A DNA stretch of 25,850 nucleotides from Elusimicrobiota bacterium (GTDB taxonomy: Bacteria; Elusimicrobiota; Elusimicrobia; Elusimicrobiales; Elusimicrobiaceae): contig JAEXBW010000100.1 of NCBI GenBank assembly GCA_023393825.1, forward strand, positions 1 to 25,850, given 5' to 3'. The position numbers and the translations under genes are program-made. The notes beneath the pieces are model-generated. The model was not told the DNA's origin. It made no database searches and worked only from the letters and a program-made list of their open reading frames with translations. This document shows positions 8,319 through 16,134 of the stretch, piece by piece; the stretch's first letter is position 1; every line of letters starts with the position of its first letter.

Positions 8319-8351
8319 AAAAAAGCCCTTTCGTTTGAAAGGGCTTTTTTT
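8319..8351. terminator. Bidirectional rho-independent terminator
   Basis: A 14-bp perfect stem (A-run, GCCCTTTC, 4-nt loop GTTT, GAAAGGGC, T-run) lies between the convergent rlmB (+) and the outer-membrane protein gene (-). The T-run on the + side and the A-run on the other side let it serve both genes. Confidence 0.92.
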
Positions 8352-8366
8352 ATGCGCCGTAAATGT

Positions 8367-9131
8367 TTAAAGCAGCAACTTTGCTCTAAGGCCGAAGGCA
8401 AAATCTGTATGAGCGCTTCTCTCATTATCTTCCGCCGTCGCGTAAAGCAATGCGCCAAGCCTTGAGGGCCAAGGGTTAATGTCAATTCTTGCTGTAGCAT
8501 ATTTGCTGTTCCAGTCATCATCGCGTTTTGCGTTAAAAACTTTATACCCGCCTTCCGCGCCTATGCCGAAAAAGTCAAACACGTCAAAAATTATAAAGGC
8601 CTTGGCTTCCGTATTAACCATATCTTTATAACCATAACCCATATTGGAATCAAGGTCCCAATACGATACATTGCCTATCGCGCCTATGGAAAGGGCCTTT
8701 AAATCCACCCCCGCGCGAAGCACGCCCGTATATTTATTTGCGCCGTCGGCTACGCCGCCTTCGGCAAGGTTATCAAAAGAGTCAAATTCACTTTCCGCGC
8801 CAAGGTCTAACTTTACGATATTGTCCAAAATCCTAAAATATGCAAAAGCGCCGGGGTTGGTAAAATCGTCCCTTTTAGGCGTTTCTTTGGAAAGGTAAGC
8901 ATAACCCGCATAACCGCCAAGCTGAAGCCTGTCGGAGGCATTATAAGAAACTAAAGCCTTGTAAAAATAACTGTCTTTAAGGCCGCTGCTGTCGTCCTTA
9001 AACACAGCCTCCGCGTCAAAGAGGAACTGGCCTTCCTCTGGCATATAGATCGGATTGGTTATTGCAAGCGCATGGCCCCACATAGCCGCGCTGCACAGCA
9101 CAAAAGCTGCCAAAATCAATTTTTTCATCAC
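8367..9131 (-). CDS. Predicted outer-membrane beta-barrel protein, function unknown
   Basis: A 254-residue protein with a signal peptide (residues 1-23, ending GHALA). The rest alternates polar and hydrophobic residues in short strands rich in Gly, Tyr and Phe (for example LQLGGYAGYAY, FDFFGIGAEGGYK) with acidic turns, and it ends in a strand FGLRAKLLL, as expected for a transmembrane barrel. I do not recognise a specific family; it could be a small porin or a structural barrel. It is monocistronic: its own start has a strong Shine-Dalgarno (AGGAGA 5 nt before the ATG, minus strand), it is divergent from smc, and it ends at a shared terminator. A second Met at residue 2 is an alternative start. 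Confidence 0.75.
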   Translation of the reverse strand: MMKKLILAAFVLCSAAMWGHALAITNPIYMPEEGQFLFDAEAVFKDDSSGLKDSYFYKALVSYNASDRLQLGGYAGYAYLSKETPKRDDFTNPGAFAYFRILDNIVKLDLGAESEFDSFDNLAEGGVADGANKYTGVLRAGVDLKALSIGAIGNVSYWDLDSNMGYGYKDMVNTEAKAFIIFDVFDFFGIGAEGGYKVFNAKRDDDWNSKYATARIDINPWPSRLGALLYATAEDNERSAHTDFAFGLRAKLLL

Positions 9132-9193
9132 TTTCTCCTATACAAAAAAATTATTAGCTTGACTATATTTAAGCAAAAATTGATGTAATTTTG

Positions 9194-9232
9194 TATTATA
9201 TTTAAGAGGGCTTCGGCCCTTATTTTTTCTTA
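9194..9232 (+). promoter_or_regulatory. smc leader: possible -10 and UUCG-capped hairpin
   Basis: TATTAT at 9194-9199 would start transcription near 9206. The next bases form a hairpin AGGGC-TTCG-GCCCT (9206-9219) followed by a T-rich stretch (9221-9230), then AGGA before the smc ATG. No + strand gene precedes it, so it is not a normal terminator. It could stabilise the mRNA 5' end or attenuate transcription. No good -35 is visible. Confidence 0.45.
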
Positions 9233-9241
9233 GGAATTATC

Positions 9242-12200
9242 ATGTACCTTAAAGCTATTGAAATTATCGGTTTTAAATCTTTCGCAGACAAAGTAAGGCT
9301 TAACTTTGAACCGGGCGTATCTTGTATTGTCGGGCCGAACGGCTGCGGCAAGTCAAACGTCATAGATTCCGTACGCTGGGCGATAGGCGAAATGTCCTGG
9401 AAGTCCTTGCGCTCGGCCTCAATGGTAGATATTATCTTTAACGGTACCAAAAAACGCCCCCCGCTCAACATGGCGCAAGTCAATATGATTTTTGATAATT
9501 CCTCGCGCAAATTACCCATAGATTTTAACGAAGTTACCGTATCGCGCAAAATATACCGCTCGGGCGAAAGCGAATACTTTTTAAACCGCGTCCAATGCCG
9601 CCTTAAAGATATAAGGGAAATGTTCCTTGATACAGGCATCGGAGGGGAAGGCTATGCGATTATAGACCAAGGCTCCGTATCACAAGTATTAAGCGCCAGC
9701 CCCGAACAACGCAGAGAGATGTTTGAAGAAGTTGCAGGCGTTTCCAAATATAAAGCCAAGCGCGACGAAGCGCAGCGCAAACTGGAGCGCGTGGATATTG
9801 ATATCGCACGCTTAAGCGACACCTTAGTTCTTTTAGAAGAACAAATTAAAAAATTAGACAGCGAAGCCAGAAAAGCAAAACTTTACCAAAAATACAGAGA
9901 AGAACTTAAAGAAAGCGAAATTGCCCTTTCTTTAGAAAACATTAAAGAACACGAAACGCACATAAACGCCGCGCAGAGTGAACTGGAACCTATACTTAAG
10001 AGGATAGAAGATTCTTCCGCCTCAATTTCCGCCGTGGAAGGCGAAGTCGCCGCGATGGACTTAAACCTTACCCACAAGCAAAAAGAATTAAACGAATTTA
10101 ACGAAAAGATTGCCTCCGACAAATACCAAATCGGCCTGTTGGAAGGCGCAATAAAGAACTGCGATAACCTTTCGCAGGAATTAACCCTACAGGTAAAAAG
10201 TTCTAAATACGAAGAGGAAATAAGCAAAAAACGCCTTAGCGAACTTGCCCCCGCCATAGAAACCATAAAGCAAAAACTGGCGCAGGCGCAAGCCGCATTG
10301 GCACCTTTACAGGAAAGCTATAACAAGCAGTACGAGCTTGTCCGCCAGAACGAGCAGGCATTACGCGCCGCGCAGAAAGAATACGAAGAAGCAAGCTTTA
10401 ATTTAATGAGCTTTTCCCAGCGCGAAGCCGAACTTGCAGGCAAAATAGCTTTGGAAGAATCTTCCCTCTCGCACGAAAATAACAATCTTATCAATATAGA
10501 GCGCACCATACAGGCGCAAAGCGCGCAAAGCGAAACTCTTAAAAAAGAAATAGAAGACTTAACCGCTTCCGTCGCCGCCAAAAAATCCGCGCTTGATAAA
10601 ATGCGCCAAGACCAGCAGGACGCGGAAGAAACCCGCGCCGCGCTTGTGCTGCAAAAACAAACTTTAAACGATAAATCCAGCCAGTTAAATGCCAAAAAAG
10701 CCGCCCTTAACACCAAGATGCAAATGATACAAACGCAGGGCCGCAACGACCCTTACTGGGTAGGCACAAAACTGGTGGAAGAAAGCAAAGCGCAGGGCAT
10801 TAAAGGCACCTTAAGAAAGCACATTAAGTTCCCCGCCTCCGCCGCTTTGAATGTGGAAGAAGCCTTCGGCAAATATTTGGATTCCGTAATTTGCGCCGAT
10901 ATACAAAGCGCGCAAAACGCCATAAAACTTTTGGAAGCCAACGGCAAAGCCAGATGCCGCTTTATAATTTTAAACGCAGTTCCCGCCGTAAGGGAGGGCA
11001 AGAGTCTTTCGGCCGAAGCGTCATCTTTAAAAGACAGCATTAAATATCCCGCCGAGTTGGAAAACCTTATAAACTATTTAACATCCGCCTACAGCGCGCA
11101 AGACGGGCAGGTGTACGGCAGTTTTTGGCTATCGGGCGGCGCAAAAGACGTAAAATCTCCCGAAGCTTATTGGGGCGAAGAAGAAACCGCCAAAGAAGAG
11201 CTTTCCGTAGTGGCGCAGCAGGAGCAGGACCTTAAAAAAGAACTTACATTAAACCTTGAAGACTCCGCAAAAAGCGAAGAAGGCATAAAGCTTTTGCGCA
11301 CGAAATATCAAGAAGAAGCGCTTGCCCTTAACTCCCTGCAAAACAATTTAAATAACAGGCAGAGAAACTTAAACGAAATTAAAAACGCTGGCGAAAACCT
11401 TGCCAAAAACAAGCAGGATATTTTGGCCAGAATGGAAGTTAAAAAACAAAATGCCGCTAACCTTAAAAACAATTTAACCGCATTAACACAGCAACACGAA
11501 GAAGCCAAAAAAACCGTGGAAGCCGTCCGCCAAAAACGTACCGCGCTTGAACAGCAGGAACAACAGTTAAAGGCGGAAATAGAAAAATCAAACGCCGCGC
11601 TTTACGAAGCTAAGATTAAAAAGAATAACCTTGAGCTTGACCTTAAAAGTACCGAAAGCGAAAGCATTACGCTTAGCGAAGCGGACAAAAAACGCGCGGA
11701 CCAAATATTAAAATCTAACGAGAGAATTGCCGCCTTAAACGCGGAAAAACTTTCTAACGAAGCCAAGCTTGCCGCGCAGCGCGACAGCCTTGCCTCACTT
11801 GAACTGGCAGAAAATAAATTACGCACGGACCTTAATATAATTAAGACGGATTTTGACGCAAAAAATACAATCTTGGGCAAGCATAAAACAACCGTAAACG
11901 AACTTACCATAAAAGCCCACGACTTAGAAAACACTTTAACCAATCACCGCCGCCAAAAAACGGCCATAATAAATAACCTGCTGGAATCTTGGAACACAAC
12001 CCCGCAGGAAGCGCAAATGAAGTTTGGCGATAAGCAGGTGGATATAGAACGCGTTAAGATGATGCGCAAACGTATAGAAAATATGGGAGCGGTAAATATG
12101 ACCGCGCCAGAAGAATACGACGCCTTAAGCCAGCGCAATGAATTTTTAAGAAAACAAATACAAGATTTGGAAAATGCAAAGAGAGATCTTAAAGCGGCAA

Positions 12201-12721
12201 TAACCAAAATTAACTCCACCACTAAAGAGAACTTTAAATATACATTTGAACAAGTGCGTATGCACTTTAAAAATATTTATCAAACTCTTTTTGTTGGCGG
12301 CGAGGCAGAACTTGCCCTTACCGACCCCGATAATCTGTTGGAAACTGGCATAGATATTATCGTACAGCCGCCGGGTAAAAAGTTATTAAGCATTTCCGCG
12401 CTTTCGGGCGGGGAAAAGGCTTTAACGGCAGTTTCTTTATTGTTTGCGTTTTTCAACCACAACCCTTCGCCTTTCTGCATTTTGGACGAAGCCGATGCCC
12501 CGCTGGACGAGGCTAATGTGGAACGTTTTGTAAACCTTATTAAAGAATTTTCCAAAAAGACGCAGTTTATCGTCGTAACGCACAATAAACGCTCTATGGA
12601 AGCGGCCCAAATGCTTTATGGTATAACGATGGAAGAGCATGGTGTTTCTAAGGTATTATCGCTTAACCTTAAGGAAGAAGACGCCGCTACAAAAGAACTT
12701 GTGGAAGCAGCCGCGGCTTAG
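9242..12721 (+). CDS. smc: Chromosome partition protein SMC
   Basis: ATPase that compacts and segregates the chromosome as a dimer with ScpA and ScpB. The 1159 residues are the full family length. The N-terminal head has Walker A GPNGCGKS (31-38); residues ~165-500 and ~640-990 are long coiled coils rich in Glu, Lys, Ala and Gln; the hinge lies at about 505-635 (GIKGTLRKHI through ARCRFIILNA); the C-terminal head has the ABC signature LSGGEKAL (1054-1061) and Walker B ILDEADAP (1080-1087), with a His in VVTHNKR as the switch. All catalytic motifs are intact. The gene is preceded by AGGA and a hairpin-bearing leader. No scp gene is adjacent. The C-terminal tail is Ala/Glu rich. Confidence 0.97.
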   Translation: MYLKAIEIIGFKSFADKVRLNFEPGVSCIVGPNGCGKSNVIDSVRWAIGEMSWKSLRSASMVDIIFNGTKKRPPLNMAQVNMIFDNSSRKLPIDFNEVTVSRKIYRSGESEYFLNRVQCRLKDIREMFLDTGIGGEGYAIIDQGSVSQVLSASPEQRREMFEEVAGVSKYKAKRDEAQRKLERVDIDIARLSDTLVLLEEQIKKLDSEARKAKLYQKYREELKESEIALSLENIKEHETHINAAQSELEPILKRIEDSSASISAVEGEVAAMDLNLTHKQKELNEFNEKIASDKYQIGLLEGAIKNCDNLSQELTLQVKSSKYEEEISKKRLSELAPAIETIKQKLAQAQAALAPLQESYNKQYELVRQNEQALRAAQKEYEEASFNLMSFSQREAELAGKIALEESSLSHENNNLINIERTIQAQSAQSETLKKEIEDLTASVAAKKSALDKMRQDQQDAEETRAALVLQKQTLNDKSSQLNAKKAALNTKMQMIQTQGRNDPYWVGTKLVEESKAQGIKGTLRKHIKFPASAALNVEEAFGKYLDSVICADIQSAQNAIKLLEANGKARCRFIILNAVPAVREGKSLSAEASSLKDSIKYPAELENLINYLTSAYSAQDGQVYGSFWLSGGAKDVKSPEAYWGEEETAKEELSVVAQQEQDLKKELTLNLEDSAKSEEGIKLLRTKYQEEALALNSLQNNLNNRQRNLNEIKNAGENLAKNKQDILARMEVKKQNAANLKNNLTALTQQHEEAKKTVEAVRQKRTALEQQEQQLKAEIEKSNAALYEAKIKKNNLELDLKSTESESITLSEADKKRADQILKSNERIAALNAEKLSNEAKLAAQRDSLASLELAENKLRTDLNIIKTDFDAKNTILGKHKTTVNELTIKAHDLENTLTNHRRQKTAIINNLLESWNTTPQEAQMKFGDKQVDIERVKMMRKRIENMGAVNMTAPEEYDALSQRNEFLRKQIQDLENAKRDLKAAITKINSTTKENFKYTFEQVRMHFKNIYQTLFVGGEAELALTDPDNLLETGIDIIVQPPGKKLLSISALSGGEKALTAVSLLFAFFNHNPSPFCILDEADAPLDEANVERFVNLIKEFSKKTQFIVVTHNKRSMEAAQMLYGITMEEHGVSKVLSLNLKEEDAATKELVEAAAA

Positions 12722-12761
12722 GGCAAAACGCGGGGAACAGTTTTCTGTGTGCTTAAATATT

Positions 12762-12791
12762 TTGCTTTACAAAATGTTTTATAGGTATAAT
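12762..12791 (+). promoter_or_regulatory. Sigma-70-type promoter of the metallophosphoesterase gene
   Basis: TTGCTT (12762-12767), 18-bp spacer, TATAAT (12786-12791). It lies in the 99-bp gap after smc and gives a leader of about 23 nt with CAGGA before the ATG at 12821. Confidence 0.65.
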
Positions 12792-12820
12792 ATCGCAAGC
12801 CGTGTGCATACAGGATTTTT

Positions 12821-13561
12821 ATGAAATATGCCATACTTTCAGACATACACTCAAATTATGAAGCGCTTAAGGTCTGCCTGAAGAAGTTTGAAGAAATAGG
12901 CGTGGACGCTTACGCCTTCTGCGGGGACCTTATCGGCTATGGCCCCGACCCGGAAGAATGCACGCAAGCAGTAAAAAAACTTAAAAATTTAATACCCGTA
13001 ATGGGCAACCACGATATGAGCCTGTTTAGGGAAGATTTTTTTAACTGGTTCAGCGATTACGCAAAAGAATCCATACGCTACACTCAAGCGCAACTTTCCG
13101 ACGAATCCAAAAAATTTATTTACTCCTTTCCGTCGCAGTACCACGGTAAAGATTTTTGCATGGTACACGGTTCTTTTTTAGACCCGTTCCGCGATTATCT
13201 TTTATCGGCGGAGCAGTTTATATTAAACTTAGATAAATGGCAGGGCAGCGTGTGCTTTGTGGGCCACAGTCATGTGCCTTTTATTATGAGTTACAAAAAT
13301 AACCGTATGCCGCAGATAGACGTATTTTTAGGTTCTGATGTTACTATAAAAATGTTACCCGGCTTGCGTTATATGATTAACCCCGGCTCTTTGGGCCAGC
13401 CGCGCGACACAAATATTATGGCCTCCATCGGCATTTACGATTCCACAGAACACACTTTCCGCCTTATCCGCCTGCCGTATGATATAGAGGCCGTGCAAAA
13501 GAGGATGGAAAAAACAGGATTACCTTCAATTCTATCCACCCGTCTTAAAAAAGGCACATAA
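12821..13561 (+). CDS. Calcineurin-like metallophosphoesterase
   Basis: A 246-residue cytoplasmic protein with the complete dinuclear-metal motif set of the MPP superfamily: DIH (LSDIHSNYEAL near residue 10), GD (FCGDLIGYGPDP), GNHD (VMGNHDMSLF), a metal His (MVHGSF) and GHSH (VGHSHVPF), followed by NPGSLGQPRD. This arrangement matches the YfcE/DR1281-like group, whose members hydrolyse phosphodiesters or bis-nucleoside polyphosphates. The actual substrate cannot be predicted. It has its own promoter and weak AGGA ribosome-binding site, and is followed 21 nt later by the pilin-like gene, which may be cotranscribed. No functional link between the two is evident. Confidence 0.86.
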   Translation: MKYAILSDIHSNYEALKVCLKKFEEIGVDAYAFCGDLIGYGPDPEECTQAVKKLKNLIPVMGNHDMSLFREDFFNWFSDYAKESIRYTQAQLSDESKKFIYSFPSQYHGKDFCMVHGSFLDPFRDYLLSAEQFILNLDKWQGSVCFVGHSHVPFIMSYKNNRMPQIDVFLGSDVTIKMLPGLRYMINPGSLGQPRDTNIMASIGIYDSTEHTFRLIRLPYDIEAVQKRMEKTGLPSILSTRLKKGT

Positions 13562-13582
13562 TTAAATATTCAACGGAGGAAT

Positions 13583-14041
13583 ATGCCAAGAAACGGATTT
13601 ACCTTAATAGAACTTTTAGTTGTGGTTCTGATAATAGGCATACTCGCAGCCATAGCTTTGCCGCAGTACGAGAAGTCTGTATTAAAATCGCGCGCCTCAA
13701 CGGTTCAGGCTATGATTGCCTCTCTTGCCTCTGCTAACGAAAGGCATTATCTGGCAACAGGTGCATACACAAATAAAACTGCAGACCTTGATATTTCCAT
13801 GCCTGATTATGACAAAAGCTATCTGGCGGTTTGCTCGGTATCTTTATTTGGTTCATATTGCAATATGAAAGACGGCAGTGGGCTTTTGGTTCAGCTGGCA
13901 CATTATTACGATAATATAGATAATGCCGCAGTAAAGGGAAGAATCGTATGTTCCCCACTGACTTCGCCAAATGCGCACAAAACCTGCCAAACTTTAACAG
14001 GCAAAACCGCCCAGGACGATGGGAGTTATTATTACTTTTAA
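13583..14041 (+). CDS. Type IV pilin-like protein (prepilin, class III signal)
   Basis: A 152-residue prepilin with a short basic leader MPRNG and cleavage before Phe6, followed by the hydrophobic N-terminal helix FTLIELLVVVLIIGILAAIA including the conserved Glu at mature position 5. The globular part continues from LPQYEKSVLKSRAS and contains four cysteines (two in VCSVSLFGSYC, two in IVCSPL and KTCQ), which could form two disulphides. It would be processed by a prepilin peptidase and either assembled in a pilus or pseudopilus or used as a surface protein. No pilus assembly genes are adjacent, so it is an orphan locus. The start has a consensus GGAGG 5 nt upstream. The gene ends before a hairpin terminator shared with tRNA-Ala. 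Confidence 0.9.
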   Translation: MPRNGFTLIELLVVVLIIGILAAIALPQYEKSVLKSRASTVQAMIASLASANERHYLATGAYTNKTADLDISMPDYDKSYLAVCSVSLFGSYCNMKDGSGLLVQLAHYYDNIDNAAVKGRIVCSPLTSPNAHKTCQTLTGKTAQDDGSYYYF

Positions 14042-14061
14042 ATTGTTGTTTTAAAGATATT

Positions 14062-14110
14062 TATATAAAAAGAAAAAACCCCTGTCTTTTATTATTAAAG
14101 ACGGGGGTTT
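14062..14110. terminator. Hairpin terminator between pilin gene and tRNA-Ala
   Basis: A 14-bp stem (14076-14089 with 14097-14110, one T-G wobble) with a 7-nt loop. On the minus strand it is followed by a long U-rich run, so it mainly ends the tRNA-Ala transcript; on the + strand only three T follow, so it is weaker for the pilin gene. Confidence 0.85.
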
Positions 14111-14118
14111 CACCAAAA

Positions 14119-14194
14119 TGGTGGACCTGAACGGGATCGAACCGATGACCTCCTGCATGCCATGCAGGCGCTCTCCCAGCTGAGCTACAGGCCC
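14119..14194 (-). tRNA. tRNA-Ala (anticodon GGC)
   Basis: A 76-nt cloverleaf with encoded CCA. The acceptor stem GGGCCTG/CAGGTCC contains the G3:U70 wobble pair that is the identity mark for alanyl-tRNA synthetase. Anticodon stem CCTGC/GCAGG with loop ATGGCAT gives anticodon GGC, reading GCC. T-arm and D-arm are normal (TTCGATC, AGCTCAGCTGG). The promoter lies upstream on the minus strand and a hairpin terminator follows. Confidence 0.97.
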
Positions 14195-14202
14195 GTATAT
14201 TT

Positions 14203-14232
14203 ATTTTAACATATTTACACACGGCAAGGCAA
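14203..14232 (-). promoter_or_regulatory. Promoter of tRNA-Ala
   Basis: On the minus strand TTGCCT (14227-14232), 18-bp spacer, TAAAAT (14203-14208), 8 nt before the tRNA 5' end at 14194. Confidence 0.6.
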
Positions 14233-14269
14233 TTTTTTTACAACTTATTTTGCGCCGTTCCAAAACATC

Positions 14270-14635
14270 GCGTGATTTGATTCCAGCCATTGCCGTTTGA
14301 TGCGAAACAAATTTATAAATAGCACCCGTGGCTTTTCAGATTTTAGGTAAATTTTTATTTTCTTATGAGCGAGGTGTACTTTATTTGCAAGTATTTTGCG
14401 GCAAGACGAGGAGCAGGGAGGGAAGGATACCATGAGTGGCTGGAAGCCCGTGTATCTGACCGACCGAAGCGACGAAGTATTGCCGCAAAAGACGCCGTCA
14501 AAATTGCGTGATTTGATTAGATTTGAGGTTAGTTTATGTTTTGTTTGCCGCAAGGTATATCCAGAGCGGCTGGAAGCCCGCATATCCGCAGCGGCAAAAA
14601 AACTTAAAATAACCCAAAGATAACAAATTGCTAGC
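14270..14635. repeat. Dispersed repeat element, copy A (long, internally duplicated)
   Basis: Most of the 436-bp gap between tRNA-Ala and coaX. It shares anchor blocks with a second copy at 23402-23594 in the same order: GCGTGATTTG at the start, ACAAATTT exactly 37 bp later, TTTTCAGATTTT at +63 (+64 in the other copy), an A/T-rich TTAAAAT block and the end TTGCTAGC. Copy A is longer: GCGTGATTTG recurs at 14506-14515, and a 13-bp block GGCTGGAAGCCCG occurs at 14438 and 14568. No transposase is present. The right end overlaps the last codons of coaX and carries its TAG stop. Rest of the gap (14233-14269) holds nothing I recognise. Confidence 0.6.
14432..14623 (+). CDS. Possible small protein inside repeat copy A, doubtful
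   Basis: An open frame of 63 codons starting at an ATG preceded by a purine-rich GGGAGGGAAGG, ending 8 nt before the coaX stop on the other strand. The product is basic, with a CxxC pair (LCFVCRKVYPERLEARI) and a Lys-rich end. The amino-acid sequence looks more protein-like than most chance frames, and RDLIRF recalls RDLGRF in the second repeat copy. Against it: it lies wholly within a repeat, and the 13-bp internal duplication is read in two different frames, so selection may act on DNA rather than protein. I do not recognise a family. Confidence 0.25.
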   Translation: MSGWKPVYLTDRSDEVLPQKTPSKLRDLIRFEVSLCFVCRKVYPERLEARISAAAKKLKITQR

Positions 14636-15434
14636 GGCAACCAGCCCCGGTGGACAAACTATCCTTATTCTTCTCGGCTAAAATGCGCAGCCCGATAAGT
14701 ACAAGATCAGGAATATAAGCATCAAACACGCCCTGATCTTCGTAAAGCCTGCCCAGCCCGCCCGTGCCTATAATCACAACATCATCTTTGGGGAAAACTT
14801 CCTGCTTAAGCCTGCCGCAAATTTCTTTAATAGAAGCCAAGCCCGTGTAAAATAAACCCGCCTGCAGCTGCGTTACGGTATCCATACCTGCGGCTTTACC
14901 GGGGTTCTTAATTTCCACATTAGAAAGTAATGCAGTACCGTTAGCTAAAGCATTCATTGACATTCCTATGCCAGCGCTTATCGCGCCGCCAAGATATTTA
15001 CCATCTTTGGAAACCGCACAAAAAGTATTGGCCGAACCGAAGTCTACCACCATAACATTTTTAGCGGGGTAAAGGTGCAGCGCGCCTTCTATATCGGCAA
15101 TTCTGTCTGCGCCCATTTCGCTCGCGCCGGGAATACCCGCCAAATTAAGGCCCATCTTAACCGTGGAATTTACGACAAAAGGTTTAATATTAAAATACTT
15201 TAACGCGCAATGCACAATGCTGCGGGTTATAACGGGTACTACGGAAGAAATTGCAATCGCGTTTATCTTGGTAGGGTCTATGCCGTTTTCCCTTAAAGCC
15301 TGCTTTATAAATACACCAAGCTCGTCGGCGGTTATAGCCGCGGCGGAAGTGCGCCTAAAGCTGGCTTTTATCTTGTCCCCTTCAAAAACACCTATATAAA
15401 TTTGTGTGTTGCCTACATCTATCGCAATAAGCAT
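14631..15434 (-). CDS. coaX: Type III pantothenate kinase
   Basis: Phosphorylates pantothenate, the first committed step of coenzyme A synthesis, in the ASKHA superfamily. The 267 residues are slightly above the family norm (~255). Landmarks: DVGNT (6-10), the GADR motif (108-111) with the catalytic Asp110, the second phosphate motif DFGSANTF (131-138) and GGAISAGIGMS (149-159). Variants from the common pattern are Ser134 for Thr in DFGTA and Cys139 where an Asp is usual. These are conservative enough that activity is still expected. The start has GAGAGG upstream on the minus strand. It is divergent from the LpoB-like gene. Its stop codon TAG lies in the terminal GCTAGC of the repeat, and its last residues GAGCR look like a run-on into the element. 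Confidence 0.92.
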   Translation of the reverse strand: MLIAIDVGNTQIYIGVFEGDKIKASFRRTSAAAITADELGVFIKQALRENGIDPTKINAIAISSVVPVITRSIVHCALKYFNIKPFVVNSTVKMGLNLAGIPGASEMGADRIADIEGALHLYPAKNVMVVDFGSANTFCAVSKDGKYLGGAISAGIGMSMNALANGTALLSNVEIKNPGKAAGMDTVTQLQAGLFYTGLASIKEICGRLKQEVFPKDDVVIIGTGGLGRLYEDQGVFDAYIPDLVLIGLRILAEKNKDSLSTGAGCR

Positions 15435-15480
15435 TATTTTTTACCTCTCATTTGCGGCATATTTATATTTTATTAAATTA

Positions 15481-15509
15481 TTGACACCTATCCCCCATAA
15501 TGATAAAAA
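15481..15509 (+). promoter_or_regulatory. Promoter of the lipoprotein operon
   Basis: Consensus TTGACA (15481-15486), 17-bp spacer, TAAAAA (15504-15509), in the divergent gap with coaX, followed by an AT-rich leader and GGAG before the ATG at 15538. Confidence 0.6.
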
Positions 15510-15537
15510 TTATATATATCTTTTAAACGGAGAAATT

Positions 15538-16131
15538 ATGAGAAAACTCTTAGCCTTAGCCTTGCTTTTACCGCTGTTTGCAGCCTGCGGCACAAAAGTA
15601 GAGCGTATGGATGTAGACACAACCAAAGATTTAAGCGGCAACTGGAATGATACGGATTCGCGCATGGTAGCCGAAACTATGATTCAGGAATGCCTTGACG
15701 GCGGCTGGTACGCCAAAGCCGTAAAAGCCACTAAAGGGGAAGAACCCGTCATTATAGTAGGCACGGTAAACAACCAGTCAATGGAACACATTAACACGGG
15801 TACATTTATAGAGGAATTACAACGCGCGCTTATCAACAGCGGTAAGGTAAGCTTTGTGGCCAGCAGCACGGAACGCGGCGACTTGCGCCAAGAACGCCTT
15901 GACCAAGATGAATACTCCTCCGAAGCTACCAGAAAAGCTTTTGGCAAAGAAGTCGGCGCGGACTATATGTTAAGCGGCGTCTTAAGTTCCATAACGGATA
16001 AAGAAGGCCGCAAATCCGTAATTTTCTATCAGGTAAACTTAAAACTTATCAACATAGAAACCAACCAGATAATCTGGAACGGACAAAAACAGATTAAAAA
16101 ATACGTAGCAAAAAAGTCACTTACGTTTTAG
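15538..16131 (+). CDS. LpoB-like lipoprotein (penicillin-binding-protein activator family)
   Basis: A 197-residue lipoprotein. The signal peptide ends in lipobox LFAAC (Cys at about residue 17), followed by Gly, which under the Lol rule favours the outer membrane. The body matches the LpoB/YcfM family: LSGNWNDTDSRMVAE near the start, then the PVIIVGTVNNQSMEHINT strand, ERGDLRQERLDQDEYSS, GADYMLSGVLSSI and a closing NIETNQIIWNGQKQIKK. In E. coli, LpoB reaches through the peptidoglycan to activate the synthase PBP1B. I chose the ATG at 15538 because it has a GGAG and gives a proper signal peptide; in-frame upstream codons would add 44 residues with no such features. The next lipoprotein gene begins 3 nt after the stop. 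Confidence 0.85.
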   Translation: MRKLLALALLLPLFAACGTKVERMDVDTTKDLSGNWNDTDSRMVAETMIQECLDGGWYAKAVKATKGEEPVIIVGTVNNQSMEHINTGTFIEELQRALINSGKVSFVASSTERGDLRQERLDQDEYSSEATRKAFGKEVGADYMLSGVLSSITDKEGRKSVIFYQVNLKLINIETNQIIWNGQKQIKKYVAKKSLTF

Positions 16132-16134
16132 AAA

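Noticed and set aside
12639..12824. 61-codon frame at the smc 3' end
   Set aside because: Mostly out-of-frame reading of smc and its intergenic promoter; no ribosome site or recognisable protein.
14245..14640. 131-codon minus-strand open frame across repeat copy A
   Set aside because: It spans the repeat and overlaps the coaX 3' end in another frame; the matching stretch in copy B has stop codons.
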